Assembly (NCBI RefSeq): GCF_934371575.1
Contig: NZ_CAKRNY010000023.1
Coordinates: forward strand, 1-56,328
Length of the DNA: 56,328 nt
Direction: 5' to 3'
DNA from: an uncultured Blautia sp.
GTDB taxonomy: Bacteria > Bacillota > Clostridia > Lachnospirales > Lachnospiraceae
Shown here: in pieces, positions 35,462 through 42,697 of the stretch
Layout of the letters: each line of letters begins with the position of its first letter
Numbering within the stretch: position 1 is the first letter of the stretch
Notes under the pieces: generated by a model
Told to the model about the DNA's origin: nothing
Seen by the model: the letters and a program-made list of their open reading frames with translations, nothing else
The model's database searches: none
Made by a program: the position numbers and the translations under genes

Positions 35462-36443
35462 AAATCATGAAATCGTCATGCAGGCAAAGCATATTGTGAA
35501 ACAGTTCCCTGCTTCCCATGGCAGGACATTAACTGCCTGCAATGATGTCAATCTGACTATGTACAAAGGACGAACTCTTGGAATTGTAGGGGAGAGCGGA
35601 TGCGGAAAGTCCACATTTGTTCGCATGGTAACCTCCCTGGATCAGCCTACCAGCGGCGAGATCCTTTACCATGGAAAAAACATCACAGGACTTTCCAGAA
35701 AAGAAACCTGGGAAAACCGCCAGAATCTGCAGATGGTTTTCCAGGATCCCCTTGCATCCTTTAACCCCAAAATGAAAATTGGGGACATTCTTACAGAGCC
35801 GCTGATGAACTACAAAAAGATCAAACGAAGCGAAAGAAACGCAAAGGCAAGAGAGCTTCTTCGCATGGTTGAGCTTCCTGAGGATTTTGCAGACCGTTAT
35901 CCCCATAACATGAGTGGCGGACAGCGTCAGAGAATCAGTATTGCCAGAGCTCTTTCCCTGGAGCCGGAGATTCTGGTCTGCGACGAGGCGACCTCTGCGC
36001 TGGACGTTTCCGTACAGGAATCTGTTATCCAGCTTCTGGTGCGTCTGCAAAAAGAAAAGAACATCTGTATGATCTTTATTTGTCATGATCTGGCTCTGAT
36101 CCGCTCTTTTGCCCATCAGATCGCAGTTATGTATCTGGGACATATTGTGGAGACCATTCCAGGCGAGGATGTTTCCAGGAATGCGGTGCATCCGTATACC
36201 AAGGCATTGGTTGGTGCACAGTTTTCGGTGCATATGGATCCTGCAAAAAAAATCGAAAGTATTGAAAGTGAAGCTCCAAGCCCCCTGGATGTACCGGTAG
36301 GATGTCCGTTCCAGAACCGCTGCGAATACTGCACAGAGCAGTGCAAAAAAGAAATGCCGAAGCTGAAGGAAATCGCACCGGGCCATGAGGTTGCCTGTTT
36401 CTATGTAGAAGGCATGAAGAATCAGACAGCAGGAGGCAGATAG
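35454..36443 (+). CDS. ABC transporter ATP-binding protein, NikE/DppF type
   Basis: This 329-residue ATPase starts at ATG 35454 (GGAGGG about 8 bases upstream, within the preceding gene). It has GESGCGKSTFVRMVTSLD, FQDPLASFNPKMKIGDIL, MSGGQRQRISIARAL, ILVCDEATSALDVSVQ and FICHDLALIRSFAH. The C-terminal oligopeptide-transporter domain is present, with cysteines CPFQNRCEYCTEQC and a final HEVACFYVEG. Next comes a secreted binding-fold gene after one base, so all six genes are one operon. Confidence 0.94.
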   Translation: MSENHEIVMQAKHIVKQFPASHGRTLTACNDVNLTMYKGRTLGIVGESGCGKSTFVRMVTSLDQPTSGEILYHGKNITGLSRKETWENRQNLQMVFQDPLASFNPKMKIGDILTEPLMNYKKIKRSERNAKARELLRMVELPEDFADRYPHNMSGGQRQRISIARALSLEPEILVCDEATSALDVSVQESVIQLLVRLQKEKNICMIFICHDLALIRSFAHQIAVMYLGHIVETIPGEDVSRNAVHPYTKALVGAQFSVHMDPAKKIESIESEAPSPLDVPVGCPFQNRCEYCTEQCKKEMPKLKEIAPGHEVACFYVEGMKNQTAGGR

Positions 36444-36444
36444 T

Positions 36445-37689
36445 ATGAAAAAAAGATTACTCACTTTGATGATGGGTACAGTCCTTTTGTTTGGTGCACA
36501 CAGCACTGTGTGGGCTGATACTGAAAACTATGAAGATGGTGATGTGCATACCATCGGAGTGGTTGTATATGATCCGGATTCTGCGGAGATGGAAATGTTT
36601 GCAGACTATTACCGTGATTATATCCAGGAAGGATTTCCAGTGAAATTCATTTTCTCAGGAAAGACCGCAGACGCAGAAGAAGAAAAAGCATTTGTGGAAG
36701 AAGCCAAAGCACAGGGTGCAGAGGGAATTATTTCCTTTGCCGGATATGCAAATGGGCTTCAGGATGTGGTTGCAACCTGTGAAAAAGAGGAAATGTACTA
36801 TGCACTGGGCTCAAATACGGTAAGTGATGAAAATTACAAGGCAATCAAGGACAATCCATGGTATATGGGAAGTGTAGGACCAGACCTTGAAAACGTTTAC
36901 CAGGCAGGCTGTGAAATGACGGAGTTTTTCCTGGATAAAGGTGCGAAAAATATTGTGATCATGTCTGGTGGTGCTGCTTCTGGCAACAGACTTCATCAGG
37001 TAAGAACCTGGGGAATGCTGAACACATTGGAAGAAAAAGCCGGTCTTATTCTTACCGATGATGCAGAGCAGCTTGCCAGAACAGATGCTGTGACTGAGCT
37101 TTCGGATGAAGCTGGAAGTCTGCATGTGACCATTTGTCCGGGGTATACAGAGATGGATGGAGCCGGTCTTGTAAATCTGGAAACAGCTTTTGCAGCAGGG
37201 GATTGCGATACTCTTATGAGTGCGTTTCATGTATCCACTTATCTGGATAAGATTTCCGATAAGGAAAAAGAGCAAAACAGCAACATTATGGTGGGAGCAA
37301 TCGACAGCTTCTCAGAGAAGAATTTCGAGCTTTTCCAGGAGAAGGATCAGTTTGGAAATACACCAATTGATTACGTCCGTGGAAAATATGCCTCCATGGC
37401 GGGTCCGGCATTTGCCATGATCTACAATGCAATCACTGGAAACGCAGATGCTGTAAAGGAAAATGGCGAGGCAGTCCGTCTGTACCAGAATCTCTGGACT
37501 GCAAAGTCTGAGGATGAATATATCGAACTGTACGGCTACGCAACCGGCATTTACGAAAATGCTTACAGCTGTGATGACCTGATGCAGGTGATCAAGCTGT
37601 TTAATGATGACGCTAATCCACAGAGCTTCAGAGAACTGACCGAAGCTTCTGATGTGGAAAGCGTAAAAGAAAGAATTTTTGCAAAATAA
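36445..37689 (+). CDS. Secreted type 1 periplasmic-binding-fold protein in the cobalamin-riboswitch operon
   Basis: This 414-residue protein has a signal peptide of 24 residues (hydrophobic core LLTLMMGTVLLFGA, end VWA) and no lipobox. The mature part looks like a LacI/RbsB-type binding fold: TIGVVVYDPDSAEMEMFADY, GAEGIISFAGY, LGSNTV and KNIVIMSGGAASGNRLHQV, then VGAIDSFSEKNF in the second lobe. It starts one base after the preceding stop with AGGAGG in that gene's tail. A type 1 binding protein is odd beside a complete NikABCDE-like set that already has a family 5 binding protein. It may be a second receptor, a sensor or a scavenger. I do not know its ligand. Confidence 0.78.
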   Translation: MKKRLLTLMMGTVLLFGAHSTVWADTENYEDGDVHTIGVVVYDPDSAEMEMFADYYRDYIQEGFPVKFIFSGKTADAEEEKAFVEEAKAQGAEGIISFAGYANGLQDVVATCEKEEMYYALGSNTVSDENYKAIKDNPWYMGSVGPDLENVYQAGCEMTEFFLDKGAKNIVIMSGGAASGNRLHQVRTWGMLNTLEEKAGLILTDDAEQLARTDAVTELSDEAGSLHVTICPGYTEMDGAGLVNLETAFAAGDCDTLMSAFHVSTYLDKISDKEKEQNSNIMVGAIDSFSEKNFELFQEKDQFGNTPIDYVRGKYASMAGPAFAMIYNAITGNADAVKENGEAVRLYQNLWTAKSEDEYIELYGYATGIYENAYSCDDLMQVIKLFNDDANPQSFRELTEASDVESVKERIFAK

Positions 37690-37700
37690 CGGTTATGAAA

Positions 37701-37964
37701 CTATGATTTCTGAAGTGCTTCCAGTCTTTTTATATCAAGAATTGTGAGTTTACCACGGGGGAGTTTGACGAGTCCTTCGCTTTGAAAAATATCGAAGCAT
37801 TCGAGTGATAACCTCCCTGTGGGAATTAGGATGGCTGGCAATAGTTTCGTGGGTTACTTTTATTTTATTTGTTTCTTCAATGGATGTTTCTTCTAAAAGA
37901 AATGAAGCGGATAAAGTGTAATTTGTATTATCATGCAAAAGCAACTCTGACAGAGAAGTTTATC
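37701..37964 (-). pseudogene. Crp/Fnr family regulator remnant (C-terminal part, frameshifted)
   Basis: Reading the minus strand gives SASFLLEETSIEE, then NKIKVTHETIASHPNSHREV and ITRMLRYF, a clear Crp-type DNA-binding helix-turn-helix. The frame then shifts at a run of five T, because removal of one T restores FQSEGLVKLPRGKLTILDI and an end at 37701-37703. The N-terminal ligand-binding beta-roll is absent; the preserved part is ~88 codons. It is a dead fragment of an ArcR/YeiL-like regulator. The 314-base gap holding it lies between the ABC operon and the ArsC-like gene, with no other gene. Confidence 0.78.
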
Positions 37965-38003
37965 AAAAAAACTTCACTTGATTTTTAAGAGAGGAGAAGG
38001 AAT

Positions 38004-38345
38004 TTGAACATACAAATTTTTGGAACGAAGAAGTGCAATGACACCAAGAAAGCAGAAAGATTTTTCAAAGAACGTGGTATTAAGTATCAGTTCGTTGATA
38101 TGAAGGACAAAGGAATGAGCAAAGGTGAATTCAATTCTGTTGCCCAGGCAAATGGTGGCTTGGAAAATATGGTCAACTGGGAAGGAAAAGACAAGGATTT
38201 GCTTGCGCTCATAAAATATATTGCAGATGAAGATAAACTTGGAAAGATACTTGAGAATCCCCAGGTGATTAAAACACCAGTGGTTCGAAATGGAAAACAA
38301 TCTACACTTGGATATCAGCCGGATGTCTGGAAAGCGTGGAAATAA
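38004..38345 (+). CDS. ArsC/Spx family thioredoxin-fold protein
   Basis: This 113-residue protein is of the arsenate reductase-like family (COG1393). It has IQIFGTKKCNDTKKAERFF at the N-terminus with a single redox cysteine, then GIKYQFVDMKDKGMSKGEF and KTPVVRNGKQSTLGY. Spx regulators and glutaredoxin-linked arsenate reductases share this fold; the lone Cys and Gly-rich end do not settle which. The start is TTG 38004, supported by GAGGAGAAGG just upstream. Its ATG-less start and its position beside a Crp/Fnr remnant hint at past joint stress regulation. Confidence 0.85.
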   Translation: MNIQIFGTKKCNDTKKAERFFKERGIKYQFVDMKDKGMSKGEFNSVAQANGGLENMVNWEGKDKDLLALIKYIADEDKLGKILENPQVIKTPVVRNGKQSTLGYQPDVWKAWK

Positions 38346-38410
38346 AGATCAATACGATGCTTATAAAAATATATGGGCGAAAATATGATGAGATGTGAGA
38401 TGACAGTGGA

Positions 38411-38439
38411 CTGACAATATAGCATATATCGGGTATCAT
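38411..38439 (+). promoter_or_regulatory. Promoter of HTH gene, copy 1
   Basis: CTGACA (38411-38416), a 17-base spacer and TATCAT (38434-38439). A perfect palindrome follows four bases later. The -35 has lost one consensus base compared with copy 2 (TTGACA). Confidence 0.6.
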
Positions 38440-38443
38440 TAAA

Positions 38444-38458
38444 TAACGCAATGCGTTA
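38444..38458. promoter_or_regulatory. Operator palindrome, copy 1 upstream
   Basis: TAACGCA-A-TGCGTTA is a perfect 7-1-7 palindrome at the expected RNA start. It is presumably the autoregulatory site of the small HTH protein (inference). Confidence 0.65.
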
Positions 38459-38479
38459 TATTAGTGGGAGAGATTGATC

Positions 38480-38668
38480 ATGAGTAGAGGAAAAGAAGTA
38501 AAAGAATTAAGAGAAAAAATGGGAATGAACAGACGTGAATTTAGTGACTATTATGGTATCCCGTATCGTACCGTTCAGGATTGGGAAGCAGAGAAAAGAG
38601 AACTTCCAGATTATCTGTTACGTTTATTAAAGTATAGAGCTGAGATAGAATGTCGAATAAAAGAGTAA
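38480..38668 (+). CDS. Small HTH regulator, copy 1 (orphan antitoxin-like)
   Basis: This 62-residue XRE-type protein has VKELREKMGMNRREFSDYYG and IPYRTVQDWEAEKRELPDYL, the helix-turn-helix of small regulators that precede toxin-like genes in Lachnospiraceae. It is nearly identical to the second copy at 41646, but it ends in IKE instead of IKRVDK and no partner toxin gene follows. The start ATG 38480 has GTGGGAGAG 8 bases upstream. With flanking palindromes it looks autoregulated. It is probably an orphan, still able to bind both copies' operators. Confidence 0.85.
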   Translation: MSRGKEVKELREKMGMNRREFSDYYGIPYRTVQDWEAEKRELPDYLLRLLKYRAEIECRIKE

Positions 38669-38742
38669 ATAAATAGAATAATTTTACTAATGACTGTTTA
38701 TTCTCAGTTGCGATGTAATATCTTATTTTTTTATTTTTAACA

Positions 38743-38756
38743 TAACGCAATGCGTA
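38743..38756. promoter_or_regulatory. Operator-like palindrome, copy 1 downstream
   Basis: TAACGCAATGCGTA shares the ACGCA-A-TGCGT core with the upstream operator. It lies 75 bases after the HTH gene, where copy 2 has its toxin leader. Confidence 0.55.
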
Positions 38757-38804
38757 CACTTGAGTGAATCAGCGAATTACGAATGCTTTGGAGGGTCAAG
38801 AGAT

Positions 38805-38848
38805 CAAAAATCTTCTTGCAAGCGAGCTTGCATCGGCTTTTTGACTTT
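38805..38848. terminator. Terminator-like hairpin
   Basis: TGCAAGC-GA-GCTTGCA with flanking AAAAATC and GGCTTTTTG. It could terminate the copy 1 unit. The gap from 38669 to 38945 has no gene. Confidence 0.45.
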
Positions 38849-38884
38849 TTCTGTGAAAATTGTGCAATAGTAATGATTCGTATA

Positions 38885-38913
38885 TTGTGAAGCGGGCACA
38901 AAAATGATACTAT
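38885..38913 (+). promoter_or_regulatory. Promoter of the MFS-hydrolase operon, nearly identical to that at 28398
   Basis: TTGTGA (38885-38890), 17 bases and TACTAT (38908-38913). The shared parts are ATTGTGAAGC and GGCACAAAAATG, differing in only two positions from 28397-28426. The distance to the start codon (33 bases) also matches the first copy. Confidence 0.65.
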
Positions 38914-38945
38914 CATTATATAAAGAAGCAGGAGGTAAGTGCGTG

Positions 38946-40298
38946 ATGAAGAAACTTACAACAGCAAAAATCTGGCAGTTTGCAGCAGGCCAGTTTGGAT
39001 GGGCAATGTTGTCCGGAATCATTTCAAACTGGCTTGTGTATTTCTATCAGCCAGATGAAACCGCCATCAGCCAGGGGCAGACCGTATTTATTCCCCAGGG
39101 ACTGGTGGTGCTTGGCATTTTCACCATTATCGGGGGAATCACAGCCTTCGGAAGAATTTTTGATGCTTTCACAGATCCTATGATCGCGTCCTGGTCAGAC
39201 CGGTGTACGTCCAAAAATGGACGGCGAATTCCATTCCTGAAATGGGCGTCCCTGCCTCTGGCACTTTCCACAGTGCTGGTGTTCTGGTCCCCGATCAATG
39301 AAAACAGCTGGCTTAATGCAGCGTTTTTGCTGGTGATGGTTCTGGCCTATTACCTTTCCATTACAGCTTATTGCACACCGTATAACGCCTTGATCCCGGA
39401 GCTTGGGCATACCCAGCAGGAGAGACTTAACATTTCTACGGTGATTTCCTTTACGTTCATTGCAGGAACTGCAGTTGCATACCTGGCACCAACTATCTGG
39501 GGCGCATTTATCCCGGCATTTGGACGTGTTGGCGCCATCCGCGTCACCTTCACGCTGATGGCAGTGGTGGCATTTATCTGCATGCTGGTGCCTGTATTTT
39601 GCATTCGGGAAAAAGATTATGTGGACACAGTCCCGGCAAAAGAATCCGCTTTTCGCTCCCTGACTGCTACGTTTAAGAATGGAGAATTTTGTAAATTTGT
39701 AGGCTCCGATATTTTTTACTGGATCGCCCTTACCATGTTCCAGACAGGTCTGCCTTTCTTCGTAACCAGCCTTCTGAAGCTGCCGGAGACGATGACAACC
39801 CTGTATTTTGTGGGGATGACAGCATTGTCTTTGGTATTTTACATTCCGGTAAATAAGCTTACCCCGAAGCTGGGTAAGAAAAAGATGATCCTGTTTGCAT
39901 TCGCAGTCTTCAGTCTGGCTTATTTCTATACCGGATTTATGGGAAAAATGAGCTTTATTCCGGAAACTGTACAGGGACTGATCCTGACGGTGGTGGCAGC
40001 GCTGCCCATGGCAATTTTTGGAATTTTGCCCCAGGCGGTTGTGGCAGATATCGCCCAGAGTGATTCCATCACATCCGGAAGCAACCGGGAAGGAATGTTT
40101 TATGCAGCAAGAACCTTTGCATTCAAACTGGGCCAGAGTCTTTCCATGCTGATCTTTACTGCTGTTTCTACGATCGGAACAGGAGAGGGAACTGGTTATA
40201 GAATCGCAGCCTTTGGTGCAGCGGTGTTCTGTATGGTGGGCGGAATTATTCTGGTGTTTTATAATGAGAAGAAGATTAATGGGATTATTGGGGGATAG
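38946..40298 (+). CDS. MFS transporter of the GPH (glycoside-pentoside-hexuronide:cation symporter) type
   Basis: This 450-residue protein of ~12 helices has the GPH signature GRIFDAFTDPMIASWSDR near residue 58, then the cytoplasmic loop CTSKNGRRIPFLKWASLPLA. Another block is the YCTPYNALIPELGHTQQERL segment (helix 4-5 loop). GPH proteins import sugars or glycosides with Na+ or H+. GGAGG lies 10 bases before the ATG. It is followed by an alpha/beta hydrolase gene in an operon that shares a promoter motif with the NhaC operon at 28.4 kb. Confidence 0.9.
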   Translation: MKKLTTAKIWQFAAGQFGWAMLSGIISNWLVYFYQPDETAISQGQTVFIPQGLVVLGIFTIIGGITAFGRIFDAFTDPMIASWSDRCTSKNGRRIPFLKWASLPLALSTVLVFWSPINENSWLNAAFLLVMVLAYYLSITAYCTPYNALIPELGHTQQERLNISTVISFTFIAGTAVAYLAPTIWGAFIPAFGRVGAIRVTFTLMAVVAFICMLVPVFCIREKDYVDTVPAKESAFRSLTATFKNGEFCKFVGSDIFYWIALTMFQTGLPFFVTSLLKLPETMTTLYFVGMTALSLVFYIPVNKLTPKLGKKKMILFAFAVFSLAYFYTGFMGKMSFIPETVQGLILTVVAALPMAIFGILPQAVVADIAQSDSITSGSNREGMFYAARTFAFKLGQSLSMLIFTAVSTIGTGEGTGYRIAAFGAAVFCMVGGIILVFYNEKKINGIIGG

Positions 40299-40325
40299 TA
40301 GCAGAGTGTTAATAGGAGTTTTGGA

Positions 40326-41318
40326 ATGAAAATAATACAGGAAAACGAATACTTAGATGCTATGAAAAATGAGGTGGAACCTTATTTAAAGGTTCATTGC
40401 CGGGATGGGTACATTCCAGGAGCAGAAGATATTTACCACGGGAAAAATGGAATTACAGGAAAAATTCATGTGAAACGTTATCTGGCAGATGATCCAAAAG
40501 GGGTGGTTGTAATCAGCCACGGCTTCACAGAAGGTGCGCCAAAATACGATGAGATGATTTGTTATTTTTTACAGATTGGTTATCACGTATACATGCCAGA
40601 GCATATGGGACATGGTCAGAGCTACCGCCTGACAGCAGATCCTTCATTGGTACATATTGATATCTGGAAGCGGTATGTAAGGGATTTTTTGAAAGTATGC
40701 CACGAAATCAAAAGGGCATACCCGAAGCTGCCTCTCAACCTTTTTGCCCACTCCATGGGCGGTGCAATCGGCGCAATCGCCGCAGCCTGGGAACCCGCTC
40801 TTTTTCATAAAGTGATATTAAGCTCTCCTATGGTGAAGCCGCTTACAGGAGGCGTTCCCTGGCCGTTGACTGTACTGATCGCCCATGCAGAATGCCTTCT
40901 CGGAAAAGAAGAGTCCTATGTTTTAGGCCAGAAACCCTACGACGGAACCGACACCTTCCAAACCAGCGCCGGCACCTCCGAACCTAAATTTATAAGGTAC
41001 AACGACCTGCGAAAAGAAAAACAATTTCTCCAGACCTGTGCACCATCCTATGGCTGGCTGAAAGCATCCATAAAAATGAGCTGGTATTTAAGATACCACG
41101 GCTGGAAGAAACTCCAGTCCCCACTCCTTATTTTTCAGGCCGAAAAAGACGATTTCGTATCCGTCCGCGCACTTCAGAAATTCGCAGCGAAAATCAAAAA
41201 ACATGGTGCTGCCCCCTGCGAGTATGTTTACATGCCCGGGACGAAGCATGAGATATATTGTGGCGGGGATGAGACGATGGAAGTTTATTGGGATATAATA
41301 GAAAAGTTTTTTGGTTAG
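40326..41318 (+). CDS. Alpha/beta hydrolase (serine aminopeptidase S33/lysophospholipase-like)
   Basis: This 330-residue cytosolic hydrolase has VVVISHGFTEG (oxyanion loop), the nucleophile elbow NLFAHSMGGAIGAIAA near residue 142, the acid in FQAEKDDFVS and the catalytic His in PGTKHEIYCGGD. It resembles monoacylglycerol lipase/lysophospholipase and the bacterial S33 family. It lies 27 bases after the MFS gene in one operon. Its stop codon falls at the junction with a scrambled helicase fragment (41314 on), so the last few residues may be altered by that rearrangement. Confidence 0.9.
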   Translation: MKIIQENEYLDAMKNEVEPYLKVHCRDGYIPGAEDIYHGKNGITGKIHVKRYLADDPKGVVVISHGFTEGAPKYDEMICYFLQIGYHVYMPEHMGHGQSYRLTADPSLVHIDIWKRYVRDFLKVCHEIKRAYPKLPLNLFAHSMGGAIGAIAAAWEPALFHKVILSSPMVKPLTGGVPWPLTVLIAHAECLLGKEESYVLGQKPYDGTDTFQTSAGTSEPKFIRYNDLRKEKQFLQTCAPSYGWLKASIKMSWYLRYHGWKKLQSPLLIFQAEKDDFVSVRALQKFAAKIKKHGAAPCEYVYMPGTKHEIYCGGDETMEVYWDIIEKFFG

Positions 41319-41466
41319 TGTAGCTTTTATTACTATGAGCCGTATCACTCCATTGCTTCAGATACTGAAAAAGAAATATTCCAGGTGAAATTCATTACTA
41401 ATCTGCGAAAAATTGTTGAATCAGGAGAGAAAAGAGCACTCTTGATTTCTGCAACAGGAGCACCTG
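41314..41466 (+). pseudogene. Rearranged fragment of the DUF3427 helicase gene
   Basis: The first ~75 bases match 43375-43467 of the helicase gene with a 9-base deletion. The next ~80 bases match 43887-43965. The two pieces join at the shared CAGGTGAAATT, so ~420 bases were lost by recombination between that 11-base repeat. The fragment has no frame and no start. It shows that an earlier copy or position of the helicase gene lay directly behind the hydrolase. Confidence 0.85.
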
Positions 41467-41493
41467 TTATGTTAATGACAGGACGAAAAACCT

Positions 41494-41527
41494 TGAAAAA
41501 TAAGGATTTCGGACCTGTCTTTTCTGT
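41494..41527. terminator. Possible terminator between the helicase fragment and repeat copy 2
   Basis: ACAGG and CGAAA..CCTT pair with AAGG..TTTCGG and CCTGT. The stem is imperfect and followed by CTTTTC. Confidence 0.4.
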
Positions 41528-41577
41528 TTTATAAAAATGTATGGGCGAAAAAATGATGAGAGGTGATGGGTAATTGA

Positions 41578-41606
41578 TTGACAACATAGCATATATCGTG
41601 TACTAT
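41578..41606 (+). promoter_or_regulatory. Promoter of HTH gene, copy 2
   Basis: TTGACA (41578-41583), a 17-base spacer and TACTAT (41601-41606). The operator palindrome begins four bases later. Confidence 0.75.
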
Positions 41607-41610
41607 TAAA

Positions 41611-41625
41611 TAACGCAATGCGTTA
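41611..41625. promoter_or_regulatory. Operator palindrome, copy 2 upstream
   Basis: TAACGCA-A-TGCGTTA, identical to 38444-38458, is at the predicted RNA start. Confidence 0.65.
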
Positions 41626-41645
41626 ATTAATGGGAGGGTTTTATC

Positions 41646-41843
41646 ATGAGTAGAGGAAAAGAAGTAAAAGAATTAAGAGAAAGAATGGGAATGAACAGAC
41701 GTGAATTTAGTGACTACTATGGTATTCCGTATCGTACCGTTCAAGATTGGGAAGCAGAAAAAAGAGAACTTCCAGATTATCTGTTACGTTTATTAAAGTA
41801 TAGAGCAGAGATAGAATGTCGAATCAAAAGAGTAGATAAATAG
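41646..41843 (+). CDS. Small HTH regulator, copy 2 (candidate antitoxin)
   Basis: This 65-residue XRE-type DNA-binding protein is nearly identical to the copy at 38480 (MSRGKEVKELRERMGMNRRE, then FSDYYGIPYRTVQDWEAEK and LPDYLLRLLKYRAE). GGGAGGG lies 8 bases upstream of the ATG. A perfect palindrome stands at its promoter and a second 66 bases after its stop, just before the ribosome site of the 172-residue protein. This layout (small autoregulator first, effector second) is that of a type II toxin-antitoxin or regulator-effector pair. Confidence 0.87.
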   Translation: MSRGKEVKELRERMGMNRREFSDYYGIPYRTVQDWEAEKRELPDYLLRLLKYRAEIECRIKRVDK

Positions 41844-41908
41844 AATAATTTTACTAATGACGGTTTATTATTAGTTGCGATGTAATGTTTTATTTCTTGC
41901 TTCAAACA

Positions 41909-41922
41909 TAACGCAATGCGTA
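41909..41922. promoter_or_regulatory. Operator-like palindrome, copy 2, in the toxin leader
   Basis: TAACGCAATGCGTA holds the ACGCA-A-TGCGT core, 16 bases before the toxin's AAGGAGG. Binding of the HTH protein here could block a second promoter or the leader. Confidence 0.55.
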
Positions 41923-41950
41923 TATTTGAGCGAAGCAGAAGGAGGTAGAC

Positions 41951-42469
41951 GTGGAAAGAAAAGTAAATGTAATCGAGGATATAGATGGAAAGAAAACGGT
42001 ATTTATTCATGACATCATATTCAAAGGGAAAAGATCTGTAAAATGGGAGGATGTTGAAAAATATCTAAAACAATATGTAGGAGATATCTACACAATTGAT
42101 GATAGCAATGATGCAGTTTATATTGGAACAGATTTACCGGATGAGTATACTCATTCAAATTATACACATATTTTAAAAGGAGCAAATGCGAAGGCAAAAG
42201 CTAATGCTGCACAGGGATTACCTGAATTGATTGAAATTGCAGCCGGAAAGAAATTTACTGAAAATTATAAAGAAAAACATACTATAGATGCAATGTATGG
42301 CTGGTATCGTTATGAGTCAAGATTTGCTTTGCCAGTGTTTAATGAAGTTGGGGAAATTGAAAGATATAATGTTTTTAATGTAATAATGGTTATTCGACAT
42401 GCAAAAGATGGTAAAATGTATCTATATGATATAATGAACATAAAAAAAGAAACGAGCACCCTTTTCTAG
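41951..42469 (+). CDS. Candidate toxin with PBECR/RelE-type nuclease look, partner of the HTH protein
   Basis: This 172-residue protein starts at GTG 41951 with AAGGAGG 6 bases upstream. The N-terminal half has KKTVFIHDIIFKGKRSVKW and EDVEKYLKQYVGDIYTIDD. The second half has NAKAKANAAQGLPELIEIA, GWYRYESRFALPVFNEVG and NVFNVIMVIRHAKDGKMYLY, then DIMNIKKETS. The end, with repeated small residues, a YDI-x-KKET tail and an Arg-His pair, resembles the phage Barnase-EndoU-ColicinE5-RelE-like (PBECR) nuclease group as I remember it; I could not verify this. It is in the position of a toxin after the HTH antitoxin. Its composition is AT-rich compared with the surrounding transport genes. Confidence 0.6.
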   Translation: MERKVNVIEDIDGKKTVFIHDIIFKGKRSVKWEDVEKYLKQYVGDIYTIDDSNDAVYIGTDLPDEYTHSNYTHILKGANAKAKANAAQGLPELIEIAAGKKFTENYKEKHTIDAMYGWYRYESRFALPVFNEVGEIERYNVFNVIMVIRHAKDGKMYLYDIMNIKKETSTLF

Positions 42470-42697
42470 TCCGAAGACATTACTCAGTAAAAAACCCATT
42501 TCTTAGCTATGATTATATCCCCATAGTAGCAAAAAGTCAATAAAAAGAAAAAATCTAGAATAAAAAGACATCAGTTCGGATCGGAAAGCGAAGGTAAATA
42601 AACGCAAGTATTATGATGAAAGAATATACAATCTCTTTTTTGTATGTTACTATTGATGAAAACAGATTAATATTTACTCTAGATCGGGGAAAGCCAA

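Larger units (their letters stand above)
38361..38772 (+). repeat. Direct repeat, copy 1: small HTH regulator unit
   Basis: About 410 bases matching 41529-41938, with perhaps 85-90% identity by eye. It includes TTATAAAAAT at the left edge, the promoter, a palindromic operator, the HTH gene and a second palindrome downstream. After the second palindrome the copies diverge: copy 2 continues into a ribosome site and a candidate toxin gene, copy 1 does not. Confidence 0.85.
41529..41938 (+). repeat. Direct repeat, copy 2: small HTH regulator unit
   Basis: This is the second copy of the unit at 38361-38772, ~3.2 kb apart and in direct orientation. This copy keeps the consensus TTGACA promoter and leads into the candidate toxin gene. 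Confidence 0.85.

Noticed and set aside
35529..36506. 325-codon minus-strand frame opposite the second ATPase gene
   Set aside because: It overlaps a complete ABC ATPase; codon bias alone explains it.
38361..41938. The two HTH repeats as ends of a transposon
   Set aside because: They are direct, contain a gene and promoter rather than terminal inverted repeats, and no transposase lies between.
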